From Nitrospiraceae bacterium (lineage in GTDB: Bacteria > Nitrospirota > UBA9217): a DNA stretch of 16,728 bases. The notes beneath the pieces are model-generated. The model worked only from the letters and a program-made list of their open reading frames with translations. It had not been told where the DNA came from and ran no database searches. A program made the position numbers and the translations under genes. The DNA lies in assembly GCA_003454665.1 (NCBI GenBank), contig DMKB01000242.1, positions 1 through 16,728 of the forward strand, given 5' to 3'. Shown piece by piece: positions 1-6,335 of this stretch (its first letter is position 1; every line of letters starts with the position of its first letter).

Positions 1-124
1 CGTTTAACTTGTGTGAAGCGAATTCTCTTTGGCAGAAGCTTCGAGCAAAAAATCCTCTTTCATCCGCTATGGGCTCAAAATCAATAATAAAAGAGCCCTT
101 GAGTGTGGTTTCCTTGAAAATCAT
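1..124 (-). CDS. rfbC: dTDP-4-dehydrorhamnose 3,5-epimerase family protein (RmlC/RfbC-like), 5' end only
   Basis: The first 41 codons of a gene that runs off the left edge of the window. The ATG (124-122) overlaps the TGA of the C-methyltransferase by one base (TGATG), and an AGGA Shine-Dalgarno lies 7 nt upstream, so translation is probably coupled. The peptide starts MIFKETTLKGSFIIDFEP and contains ADERGFFARSFCQREF. This is the usual N-terminus of RmlC-type cupin epimerases, which carry a conserved D-x-R-G-F/Y-F segment. The family epimerises C3 and/or C5 of 4-keto-6-deoxyhexoses bound to a nucleotide. Next to CDP-glucose genes and a C-methyltransferase, the substrate is probably a CDP-4-keto-6-deoxy sugar rather than the dTDP sugar of the family name (inference). 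The catalytic His and Tyr lie outside the window. Confidence 0.85.
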   Translation of the reverse strand, partial: MIFKETTLKGSFIIDFEPIADERGFFARSFCQREFASHKLN

Positions 125-1344
125 CAGACGATCCTGACTTCAGGTATTGGCAAAATAAACTTCCCACCCTTTTCACGATACGCATTCTGTTGCTCGAGAA
201 TTTCTTCGGCAAAATTCCATGCTAAGAGTAATACATAATCCGGCATGTCCTGGATAAGCTTGTCCGGATGGTATACCGGCAGATGACTGCCTGGAGTAAA
301 AAGGTTCTGCTTGTGAGGGCTCTTATCAACAGTATACGCAACGAGGTCTGTATTCACCCCGCAATAGTTCAGCAGTGTATTTCCCTTGGCCGGGGCTCCA
401 TAAGCAGCAACTTTTTTCCCCGATTGTTTCAGGCTTTTCAATAGATCGACTAACGTATTTTTTATTGCCGAAGTTCGTTCCGCGGTAGCGACATATGTCT
501 CTTTTTTATCAAGTTTTCTTTCGAGCTCTTCCCTTACCAGATCGGCCACCTTTGCATTAACTTGATGTTCCCCTTTGTGCCCGACGAAGTAAATAATTGA
601 TCCGCCGTGAATCGACACCCGCTCCGCATCAAAGAGTTCCATATTATAGCGGTTGAAAAGATAGGACATGGCCCGGACTGAAAGATACGAGTAGTGCTCG
701 TGATAGACAGTATCAAATTCAGTCTTGTCGACAAAGTCGATCAGGTATGGCGCCTCTATGGCTATTGTCCCGCGCCTTGCCAACAAATTTTTTAACCCCT
801 TGACAAAGCCATGAATCTCAGGGACATGAGCAAAGACATGACGCCCGAGTATAATGTCGGCCGCTCCATATTTTTCCTTAATGAGAACAGACGTTTCTTC
901 ATTAAAAAAATCATTGAACGTGTCAATTCCATTCTCCACAGCCACTTTTGCGATATTAGCGGCAGGTTCAACGCCCAGTGTTTTTACACCTGCTTTTTTA
1001 AAATACTGCAGAACGGTTCCATCATTACTGGCTATTTCAACTACCTGTGAATTTCCATTCAAGGCAAATCGTTTCTGGAAGATATTCGCCAGATAGTCGG
1101 CATGCTTATGGACGAGATCCGATGTAGCAGAAAAATAAATGTAATTTGTAAAAAGCATATCAGGTGGGACTACATAGCCGATCTGCACCAATCCGCATGT
1201 TTCACAGAAGAAGACGTCCAGGGGATACGTGGGCTCGTCTATAGACGTTAATTCGGCTTCTGTGAGAAAGTTGTTCGCCAAAGCCATGGTTCCAAGTTCA
1301 AGAAACCTGAATATATCATTTTTATCGCAGAATCTGCAATTCAC
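124..1344 (-). CDS. SAM-dependent sugar C-methyltransferase (TylC3/NovU/TcaB9-like)
   Basis: A 406-residue protein with the three-part layout of nucleotide-sugar C-methyltransferases. The N-terminal zinc site uses C3, C6, C47 and C50 (CRFC and CETC). The Rossmann SAM domain has motif I VVEIASNDGT at 101-110 and GVEP at 124-127. The catalytic segment YHEHYSY at 214-220 matches the Tyr/Glu/His cluster of TcaB9. The C-terminal domain contains YGAPAKGNTLLNYCG. The family methylates a carbon, usually C3, of 4-keto-deoxyhexoses bound to a nucleotide. The start is GTG (1344-1342), overlapping the rfbG stop by 4 nt (GTGA) with AAGG 6-7 nt upstream. Its place after rfbF-rfbG implies a CDP-4-keto-6-deoxyglucose-derived substrate, giving a branched sugar such as virenose or evalose. 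The family is secure; the exact product is inference. Confidence 0.9.
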   Translation of the reverse strand: MNCRFCDKNDIFRFLELGTMALANNFLTEAELTSIDEPTYPLDVFFCETCGLVQIGYVVPPDMLFTNYIYFSATSDLVHKHADYLANIFQKRFALNGNSQVVEIASNDGTVLQYFKKAGVKTLGVEPAANIAKVAVENGIDTFNDFFNEETSVLIKEKYGAADIILGRHVFAHVPEIHGFVKGLKNLLARRGTIAIEAPYLIDFVDKTEFDTVYHEHYSYLSVRAMSYLFNRYNMELFDAERVSIHGGSIIYFVGHKGEHQVNAKVADLVREELERKLDKKETYVATAERTSAIKNTLVDLLKSLKQSGKKVAAYGAPAKGNTLLNYCGVNTDLVAYTVDKSPHKQNLFTPGSHLPVYHPDKLIQDMPDYVLLLAWNFAEEILEQQNAYREKGGKFILPIPEVRIV

Positions 1345-2459
1345 GCAGCACCTTCATTCATCGAATATTCCTTAATCTGCTCTAAGCATATTTCTTTAAG
1401 ATTGCCACTATTTTGATATGCCAGTGTCCACTCGATTATGCTATCAACAGCCTTTTCCAAATTCCACCTGGGTTGCCAGCCCAATTGTGACTTCGCCTTC
1501 GAAGAATCCAGCTTAAGATAGTGGGACTCATGCGGATGCGCTCCCTTGTCGACTGCATACGTGGCGCCTCTGCCCCATTTGGTGCACAATTTTTTCACCA
1601 ACCATGCTACGGGCTTTGCATCAGAATCATCAGGTCCAAAGTTCCATGCATCAGAAAAAAGGGGCCCATCCTGAACAAGCTTCTGTGCGAGCATGAGGTA
1701 ACCGCTGAGCGGATCCAATACATGCTGCCACGGGCGAACGGCATGAGGATTTCTGATGACAATCTGAGCGCCTTCTAACATTGATCTGATACAGTCCGGG
1801 ATGAGTCTGTCAGTTGCCCAATCACCACCGCCGATCACATTGCCTGCCCGGACAGAGGCAATACCGACGCCATGTTTCTCATGGTCAGCGGGATTGAAGT
1901 ATGAATTTTTGTACGCTGAGGTCACGAGTTCAGAGCATGCCTTACTGCTCGCGTATGGATCGTAGCCGCCAAGAGGCTCGCTCTCTCGATAACCCCATAT
2001 CCACTCTCTGTTCTCATATACTTTGTCTGTAGTAACATTAATGACAGCCTTCACCGTGTTGCAATTTCTGACCGCGTCGAAGAGATTTACCGCGCCCATT
2101 ACGTTTATTGCATAGGTTTCGACGGGAATCTTGTAGGAATCACGCACCAGCGGCTGAGCTGCCATGTGAATGACTATCTCGGGCTTCGCAGCGGCCATAG
2201 TCCCGTTGAGATCTGCCAAGTCTCGCACATCCCGAATGATGGAATTGACAAGATTATCAATTTTGCACAGTTCAAACAAGTTCGGTTCAGTGGGTGGATT
2301 CAGGGCATAGCCGGTGACCTCTGCACCGAGTAAATGCAACCAAAGACAGAGCCAAGAGCCTTTAAAGCCCGTGTGGCCGGTGATGAATACCCGTTTGCCG
2401 GAATAAAATTCGGCAAAAGAGGGCTGGAGGTTTTGAAGGTTGGAGGGTTGAGTTGTCAT
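1341..2459 (-). CDS. rfbG: CDP-glucose 4,6-dehydratase
   Basis: A 372-residue extended short-chain dehydrogenase. It converts CDP-D-glucose to CDP-4-keto-6-deoxy-D-glucose with bound NAD+. Visible motifs are the NAD-binding TGHTGFKGSW (27-36), MAAQPLV (99-105), the dehydratase active-site stretch TTDKVYEN (143-150) and the catalytic YASSK (Y169, K173). The GHTGFKGSW and TTDKVYEN versions are typical of RfbG rather than of dTDP-glucose dehydratase RmlB. The gene lies between rfbF and the C-methyltransferase, overlapping the latter by 4 nt. About 18 N-terminal residues (MTTQPSNLQNLQPSFAEF) precede the usual start of the fold. They are encoded by the repeat-like edge of the upstream four-helix-bundle cassette, and the ATG overlaps that cassette's final TGA. 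A later native start could have been replaced when the cassette inserted. Confidence 0.95.
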   Translation of the reverse strand: MTTQPSNLQNLQPSFAEFYSGKRVFITGHTGFKGSWLCLWLHLLGAEVTGYALNPPTEPNLFELCKIDNLVNSIIRDVRDLADLNGTMAAAKPEIVIHMAAQPLVRDSYKIPVETYAINVMGAVNLFDAVRNCNTVKAVINVTTDKVYENREWIWGYRESEPLGGYDPYASSKACSELVTSAYKNSYFNPADHEKHGVGIASVRAGNVIGGGDWATDRLIPDCIRSMLEGAQIVIRNPHAVRPWQHVLDPLSGYLMLAQKLVQDGPLFSDAWNFGPDDSDAKPVAWLVKKLCTKWGRGATYAVDKGAHPHESHYLKLDSSKAKSQLGWQPRWNLEKAVDSIIEWTLAYQNSGNLKEICLEQIKEYSMNEGAA

Positions 2460-2850
2460 CCTGTTCTCTTTGCGAGTAATTTGCTTCTAAAAGAATTAAG
2501 CATCTTTCCTAATTTTTCTATTTCCAAATACGTACTGTTCAGATCCTGTACATAGTCCAATTCTTAACAGATAGTCAAAATAGCATCCACTTCAGCTAAC
2601 GATGCCGCTGAGATATTCAGAAAGTTCGCAAAATCTTTAGCTGTTTTTCTGTGTTTGCCTTCAGCAATATTTAATGCTACCGAAACTACGGCCCGCTTTA
2701 ATTGTTGTTTCAGGATATACTCTTCAGATTTTGGCAATGATGCAGCACTTTTGTAGATATCCTTAATAAGATTCACACTCAATTGCCAAACATCCAAGTT
2801 CTTGTACAAATTAGTTTCCACCTACCTTCCAACCATCTACCCCTCCAACC
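2438..2850. repeat. Inverted G/T-rich flanks of the four-helix-bundle cassette
   Basis: GGTTGGAGGG on the plus strand at 2438-2447 is perfectly mirrored by CCCTCCAACC at 2841-2850. Each copy sits in a longer run that is G/T-rich on one strand with about 7-nt spacing of TTGG/GGTT-like words: roughly 2422-2456 on the plus strand and 2822-2853 on the minus strand. The 413-bp interval contains the whole four-helix-bundle gene. The right flank also supplies its GGAAGG ribosome-binding-like sequence, and the left flank encodes the first residues of RfbG. No target-site duplication was recognised. Confidence 0.65.
2456..2821 (-). pseudogene. Four-helix-bundle protein (S23/IVP family), interrupted by one in-frame TAA
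   Basis: The GTG-started frame encodes 85 residues (2821-2564) beginning METNLYKNLDVWQLS, with QLKRAVVSVALNIAEG and SLAEVDAI. This is the pattern of the S23-intervening-sequence (IVP, bAvd-like) four-helix-bundle family. A TAA at 2566-2564 ends it after AILTIC. Without any shift, the same frame goes on for 35 more residues (ELDYVQDLNSTYLEIEKLG and KMLNSFRSKL), which is the family's expected fourth helix, then TGA at 2458-2456. The full frame would be about 121 residues, normal for the family. The final TGA overlaps the rfbG ATG (ATGA). One substitution in a sense codon (for example AAA, GAA or CAA to TAA) explains the break. It may be a young pseudogene, a sequencing error, a recoded stop or a shortened product. 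The function of free-standing family members is not settled. Confidence 0.85.
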
Positions 2851-2860
2851 CTCTAACGAC

Positions 2861-3634
2861 CTATTCCCATACTTTCCACGGCGCTTTGCCTGATTGCCAA
2901 AGCGATTCGAGGTGATTTTTGTCGCGCAACGTGTCCATAGCGTACCAAAATCCCGTATGTCGATAAGCAACCAATTGACCATCGTGTGCAAGTCGCTCAA
3001 GCGGTTCTTTTTCGAAGATTGTGCTGTCTCCATCAATGGAAGCAAGCATCTGAGGATCCAATACAAAGAAGCCACCATTGATCCATGATCCATCACCCAC
3101 GGGTTTTTCTTTGAATGCAACGACTTTGTCCGAATCGCCAATATTAAGTGATCCAAATCGTCCCGCAGGCAAGGTCGCACTGACCGTAGCAAATTTTCCA
3201 TGCGCCATGTGATACTTGAGAAGATCGGCAATATTAATGTCAGACACACCATCGCCATACGTTACCATAAATGGCTCATTCCCGATGTACGCCGCTACCT
3301 GTTTGATTCTTCCACCGGTCATCGTATCAGTACCGGTGTCTACGAGCGTCACCCGCCATGGCTCAACATTCTTTTGATGTACATTCATAGCGTTGTTTTG
3401 CATATCAAACGTAACATCGCTCATGTGAAGGAAGTAATTAGAAAAATACTCCTTGATTACGTAACCCTTATAGCCAAGACAGATAATGAATTCATGAAAG
3501 CCATAATGTGAATAAATTTTCATAATGTGCCAAAGGATAGGTTTGCCGCCGATTTCTACCATTGGTTTTGGACGAATCACCGTTTCTTCACTTATTCTTG
3601 TTCCCAGCCCGCCAGCAAGAATGACTACTTTCAT
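2861..3634 (-). CDS. rfbF: Glucose-1-phosphate cytidylyltransferase
   Basis: A 257-residue nucleotidyltransferase that makes CDP-glucose from CTP and glucose-1-phosphate, the committed step to CDP-linked 6-deoxyhexoses. It has the full RfbF signature: LAGGLGTRISEET (6-18) and RPKPMVEIGGKPI for nucleotide and sugar-phosphate binding, then TGGRI, TYGDGVSD, GSWINGGFF and GFWYAMDT near the end. The C-terminus (PWKVWE) is the normal family end, so the downstream cassette did not damage it. The ATG at 3634-3632 is preceded by AGAGG 9-11 nt upstream. This is the first gene of the sugar block. A 195-nt spacer with a candidate promoter separates it from the GT4 gene. Confidence 0.96.
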   Translation of the reverse strand: MKVVILAGGLGTRISEETVIRPKPMVEIGGKPILWHIMKIYSHYGFHEFIICLGYKGYVIKEYFSNYFLHMSDVTFDMQNNAMNVHQKNVEPWRVTLVDTGTDTMTGGRIKQVAAYIGNEPFMVTYGDGVSDINIADLLKYHMAHGKFATVSATLPAGRFGSLNIGDSDKVVAFKEKPVGDGSWINGGFFVLDPQMLASIDGDSTIFEKEPLERLAHDGQLVAYRHTGFWYAMDTLRDKNHLESLWQSGKAPWKVWE

Positions 3635-3747
3635 GAGATAGTGCCTCTTTTGACCAACGTTTACTGTTTTACTACAAAAATGTCTTGTAAATTGAGCATG
3701 GCAAGATGTTGCTGGATGATTTTACTCAATACACAGCAAACTTCCGC

Positions 3748-3761
3748 AACGAAAATTCGTT
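3748..3761. promoter_or_regulatory. Small palindrome just downstream of the candidate rfbF promoter
   Basis: AACGAA, a 2-nt centre, then TTCGTT: a 14-bp palindrome at about +6 to +19 relative to the predicted start. The loop is too short for a stable hairpin, so a protein-binding site is more plausible than an RNA structure. No regulator is known from the window. Confidence 0.25.
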
Positions 3762-3773
3762 AACTGTGAAACG

Positions 3774-3802
3774 CCTATAAATTCGCTCTGCCATTCTGAC
3801 AA
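3774..3802 (-). promoter_or_regulatory. Candidate sigma-70-type promoter for the sugar operon
   Basis: On the minus strand TTGTCA (3802-3797; five of six to consensus) is followed after 17 nt by TATAGG (3779-3774; four of six). This would place a transcription start near 3767, ahead of rfbF, in the only sizeable spacer (195 nt) before the A+T-richer block. The spacing is ideal, but hexamers this good can occur by chance in A+T-rich DNA. Confidence 0.35.
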
Positions 3803-3829
3803 ATGATGCACTTTCTTATACATATATTA

Positions 3830-4912
3830 CTAACACACAACCTGGCAGGCTCCTGCATACATACCAGACAACCGCTCCCCAAACCGTTTAAGGGAGAAGT
3901 CATCAAACGCAATTTCCCGGCACTGTCGGGAAGAGGCCGCATACCGGGATTCATCTTCCCGCAGGCTGCATACCGCTTCAGCGAGTTCAGCAATACCGTT
4001 GTCGGGCCTATAGAGAAATCCTTGCCTGTACTCCTCGATCAGCTCGGCTCCCCCCTCCCCTTCCCGTGCAATAAAAGGGGTGCCAGCGGCCATGCCTTCC
4101 ATGAGTACGATACCGAGGGCTTCGCCTTCAGACGGGAGCAGGGTAAAGTGGCTTAAAGACAGTATTTCCGGAATTTCCGAAGTCCAGCCGGTAAAGCGAA
4201 CATTATTTTTCAACCCACCATCGCTGATTCTCTGCATGAGTGATTCGTAGTATTCACCGTGAAGCGGATCACCGATAATAATGAGGAGCGGCTGTCCACC
4301 CCTCCTTTTGCAATCCGCCACAAGTTGCAATGATATAGTATGAGCTTTCCGCGGGATCATACTCGCGATGTGACAGAAGATAATACTGAATTCCTCAGTG
4401 CGGAGCTTCCTCCGCCAGGCTTCCCGCCGTTCAGGATCAGGATTAGCGAATCGTTCCACGTCGATTCCCGGCCGGATTACGACAATTTTGTGTGGCTTGA
4501 CACCCTTATTTTCCAGCAACTTTTTTTGCATATGTGAAAGAACAACTACCCTGTCGGCGAATCTGAAACCAATGTGGTATCGGGGCACCATCATGGTGCT
4601 GACCACAGGTTTCCGTGAGAGAACAGAAAGTAGCACACCGAAATGGTCAGCGCGGTCGAGGGTGGTATGAATGACGTTTATATTATATTTTTTAATGAGT
4701 TGGCGCAAGAAAAAAATGTCCCTGAGCCCCCTCATGGGAATTCCGTAATATGCTATTCCCCTTGCCCGAACCGAGTCGGGTACGTATCCATCGTTGCCAC
4801 GGCCGACGACAATGACCTGGTGACCCATCTGATTAAGTATCTTGACTTGGTCGAGAAAGATCCGCTGGGCACCGTAGCGGTCGTTTTTTGAGATGATATG
4901 CAAAATATTCAT
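3830..4912 (-). CDS. GT4-family glycosyltransferase (GT-B fold)
   Basis: A 360-residue GT-B retaining glycosyltransferase. The N-terminal acceptor domain opens MNILHIISKNDRYGAQRIFL. A linker carries VIRPGIDVERF, typical of GT4 enzymes. The donor domain ends with LPSEGEALGIVLMEGMAAG, which holds the E-x7-E motif that contacts the nucleotide-sugar. No membrane segment is evident, so it probably acts at the cytoplasmic face of the inner membrane on a lipid-linked or core acceptor. It follows the other GT4 gene with a 40-nt spacer that contains a short tandem repeat. No clear Shine-Dalgarno precedes the ATG at 4912-4910. Donor and acceptor cannot be read from sequence. An LPS outer core or O-antigen role is inferred from position. 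Confidence 0.85.
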   Translation of the reverse strand: MNILHIISKNDRYGAQRIFLDQVKILNQMGHQVIVVGRGNDGYVPDSVRARGIAYYGIPMRGLRDIFFLRQLIKKYNINVIHTTLDRADHFGVLLSVLSRKPVVSTMMVPRYHIGFRFADRVVVLSHMQKKLLENKGVKPHKIVVIRPGIDVERFANPDPERREAWRRKLRTEEFSIIFCHIASMIPRKAHTISLQLVADCKRRGGQPLLIIIGDPLHGEYYESLMQRISDGGLKNNVRFTGWTSEIPEILSLSHFTLLPSEGEALGIVLMEGMAAGTPFIAREGEGGAELIEEYRQGFLYRPDNGIAELAEAVCSLREDESRYAASSRQCREIAFDDFSLKRFGERLSGMYAGACQVVC

Positions 4913-4920
4913 AACATTGG

Positions 4921-4949
4921 ACGCGGATTTACGCAGATACCGCAGATTA
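4921..4949. repeat. Short tandem repeat between the two GT4 genes
   Basis: Three degenerate units of 9-10 bp (GCGGATTTAC, GCAGATACC, GCAGATTAAG) occupy most of the 40-nt spacer. One edge is 8 nt before the start codon of the downstream GT4 gene, where a ribosome-binding site would be expected. Confidence 0.5.
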
Positions 4950-4952
4950 AGA

Positions 4953-6041
4953 TCACCTGGCTAATTCATGAAAATACTGATAATAATTCTGAATCATTTG
5001 TTTGTTGGTGAATCTTTCTTCAACCCATTTCAACCCCGATGTAGCCATGGTGTTATATCTTTCTTTATCGTGGAAAATCTCAATTATCTGCCTTGCCATT
5101 TCTCCTGCTGTGCCATTCACCAGAACACCGGAGGGACAACCGTCCAGCGGGTCGCGAACGCCTCCTGCATCAAAGGCAACTACCGGTTTTCCCATCGCCA
5201 GGGCCTCCAGTATCCAGATGCCGAACCCTTCGTTTCTGTGGGTACTGACGGCAATGTCGATATCCGCATAAAAAGAGCTCATTTTGTCCTTAGACAGTCT
5301 GCCGATCCAGAGGATTGCGTCTGAAAGGCCCAGGCTCTCTGCCCGGATTTTAAACTCGTCTATCTGGCCAATTCCGATTTCAGAAGCCACCAGGGCAAAC
5401 CGTGCATCAGGAAACTCCATCCTGATATTCAGGAGGGCATCGAGGAACTCTATCTGGTTTTTCCAGAGATCTCCGACAGTACCAATAATTTTCGTCTTTT
5501 CCGGGAGAGAATACTTTGTTTTTAGAAAACCCTTCTTTGTGCTATTGTGAGTCAGAACCGATGTATCGATTCCATAGTTGATCACCGTGGTCCTTGAAGA
5601 CAACGACGAACGATAAGACACGAGCCTTTCTTGAATGTATCTCGATACCGTAATAATAGCTCTCATACGGTTCAGGAGAAAGGGGGATCTACGAAATTCA
5701 GGGACTTGAACCGTATAGGCGAGCAAGGGGCTTTTCCGTGAAAAAAAAGCCGCAATCCAGGACTGGATAATATCATGCCCTCTCTGAATATTCACAATCC
5801 CATAATTCCCTTCCTGAATAATGCGGGCGATTGTGAAAACCGATGTCAGCGCTCCCCATCCGGACCGTGAAATCGCATGCACGGTAACGGCAGTATGGCG
5901 AAACATTTCTTCCAGCGGCGTTCCCGGCCGGCATACGAGGCCGACGGTTACACCCTTTTGAAGCAGGCCCGGCAAGAGATCTCGCAGAAATTCCTCTCCT
6001 CCGCCCCTGCCACGAAAATTATTCACAAAGAGAATGTTCAT
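4953..6041 (-). CDS. GT4-family glycosyltransferase (GT-B fold)
   Basis: A 362-residue GT4-type enzyme from the ATG at 6041-6039 (a TTG three codons upstream, at 6050, is possible but less likely). The N-terminus MNILFVNNFRGRGGGEEFL has the glycine-rich loop of GT-B acceptor domains. TVINYGIDTSVL is the usual linker. STHRNEGFGIWILEALAMG carries the donor-binding E-x7-E motif. It probably acts in the cytoplasm on LPS core or O-antigen intermediates, as inferred from neighbours. Element A (inverted-repeat element) lies 25 nt upstream of the start, and no Shine-Dalgarno is visible. The paralogue downstream is only distantly similar, so the two likely add different residues. Confidence 0.85.
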   Translation of the reverse strand: MNILFVNNFRGRGGGEEFLRDLLPGLLQKGVTVGLVCRPGTPLEEMFRHTAVTVHAISRSGWGALTSVFTIARIIQEGNYGIVNIQRGHDIIQSWIAAFFSRKSPLLAYTVQVPEFRRSPFLLNRMRAIITVSRYIQERLVSYRSSLSSRTTVINYGIDTSVLTHNSTKKGFLKTKYSLPEKTKIIGTVGDLWKNQIEFLDALLNIRMEFPDARFALVASEIGIGQIDEFKIRAESLGLSDAILWIGRLSKDKMSSFYADIDIAVSTHRNEGFGIWILEALAMGKPVVAFDAGGVRDPLDGCPSGVLVNGTAGEMARQIIEIFHDKERYNTMATSGLKWVEERFTNKQMIQNYYQYFHELAR

Positions 6042-6066
6042 AGCTAGCAAACAGTCAGGCGGTCAT

Positions 6067-6153
6067 GGTAACGATGCCGGTTTCGTTCAGCCTCCGGCGG
6101 TGACGTGATTAAGGCGAACCACGATAAACGCAACCGATACAGGCTTCGTTAAC
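6067..6153 (-). repeat. Inverted-repeat element, copy A (87 bp)
   Basis: Imperfect 21-bp arms at 6067-6087 (plus strand) and 6133-6153 (minus strand) match at 16 of 21 positions around TAACGA-GCC-GT-TCG. The 45-bp interior shares CGTGGTTCG with copy B on the minus strand. The high-coordinate arm ends TCGG and the low-coordinate arm TCGT, as in copies B and C. Transcribed as part of the operon, it would form a long imperfect hairpin 25 nt before the GT4 start codon. Confidence 0.7.
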
Positions 6154-6335
6154 GATTGACATAGCCTTTTCCTTCGTTGTTACCTTCCTATCCTCTGCTT
6201 TTATGCTCCCATTCTTGCGCATACTTCGCGAAGATGTAGTATGAGTGGAATAAATTCAACACGCTTTCAAGGGGGCGTCGGATATTCGCCTCTTCATTAT
6301 ACGGATGATAATGTTAACTGAACACTTATTTGGCA
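6154..6335. other. Non-coding spacer downstream of the GT9 gene
   Basis: With copy A this forms the longest gene-free stretch in the window (294 nt). It shows no convincing coding frame. It contains a perfect TATAAT on the minus strand (6301-6296) with a poor -35 (TGTTCA, 17-nt spacing), and a CATACT/AGTATG inverted repeat (6220-6243). A GGAAGGTAACAACGAAGGAA stretch resembles the flank of copy C. Transcription could restart here. Confidence 0.4.
6296..6324 (-). promoter_or_regulatory. Weak candidate promoter for the GT4 genes
   Basis: A consensus TATAAT (6301-6296, minus strand) is preceded after 17 nt by TGTTCA (6324-6319; three of six to consensus). It sits in the largest spacer of the window, upstream of two glycosyltransferases. 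The -10 alone is persuasive; the -35 is not. Confidence 0.25.

Noticed and set aside
29..238. A 69-codon plus-strand frame at the left edge
   Set aside because: It is antisense to the clear RmlC-type N-terminus and the methyltransferase end.
2779..3258. A 159-codon minus-strand open frame overlapping rfbF and the four-helix-bundle gene
   Set aside because: It lies in another frame of rfbF, whose motifs are fully intact, and its peptide has no recognisable family pattern.
6130..6168. Tiny frame on the minus strand starting MSIVNEACIGCVY at the edge of element A, with a GGAAAAGG sequence upstream
   Set aside because: Only 17 codons, mostly inside the repeat arm, and not kept in copies B and C; likely chance.
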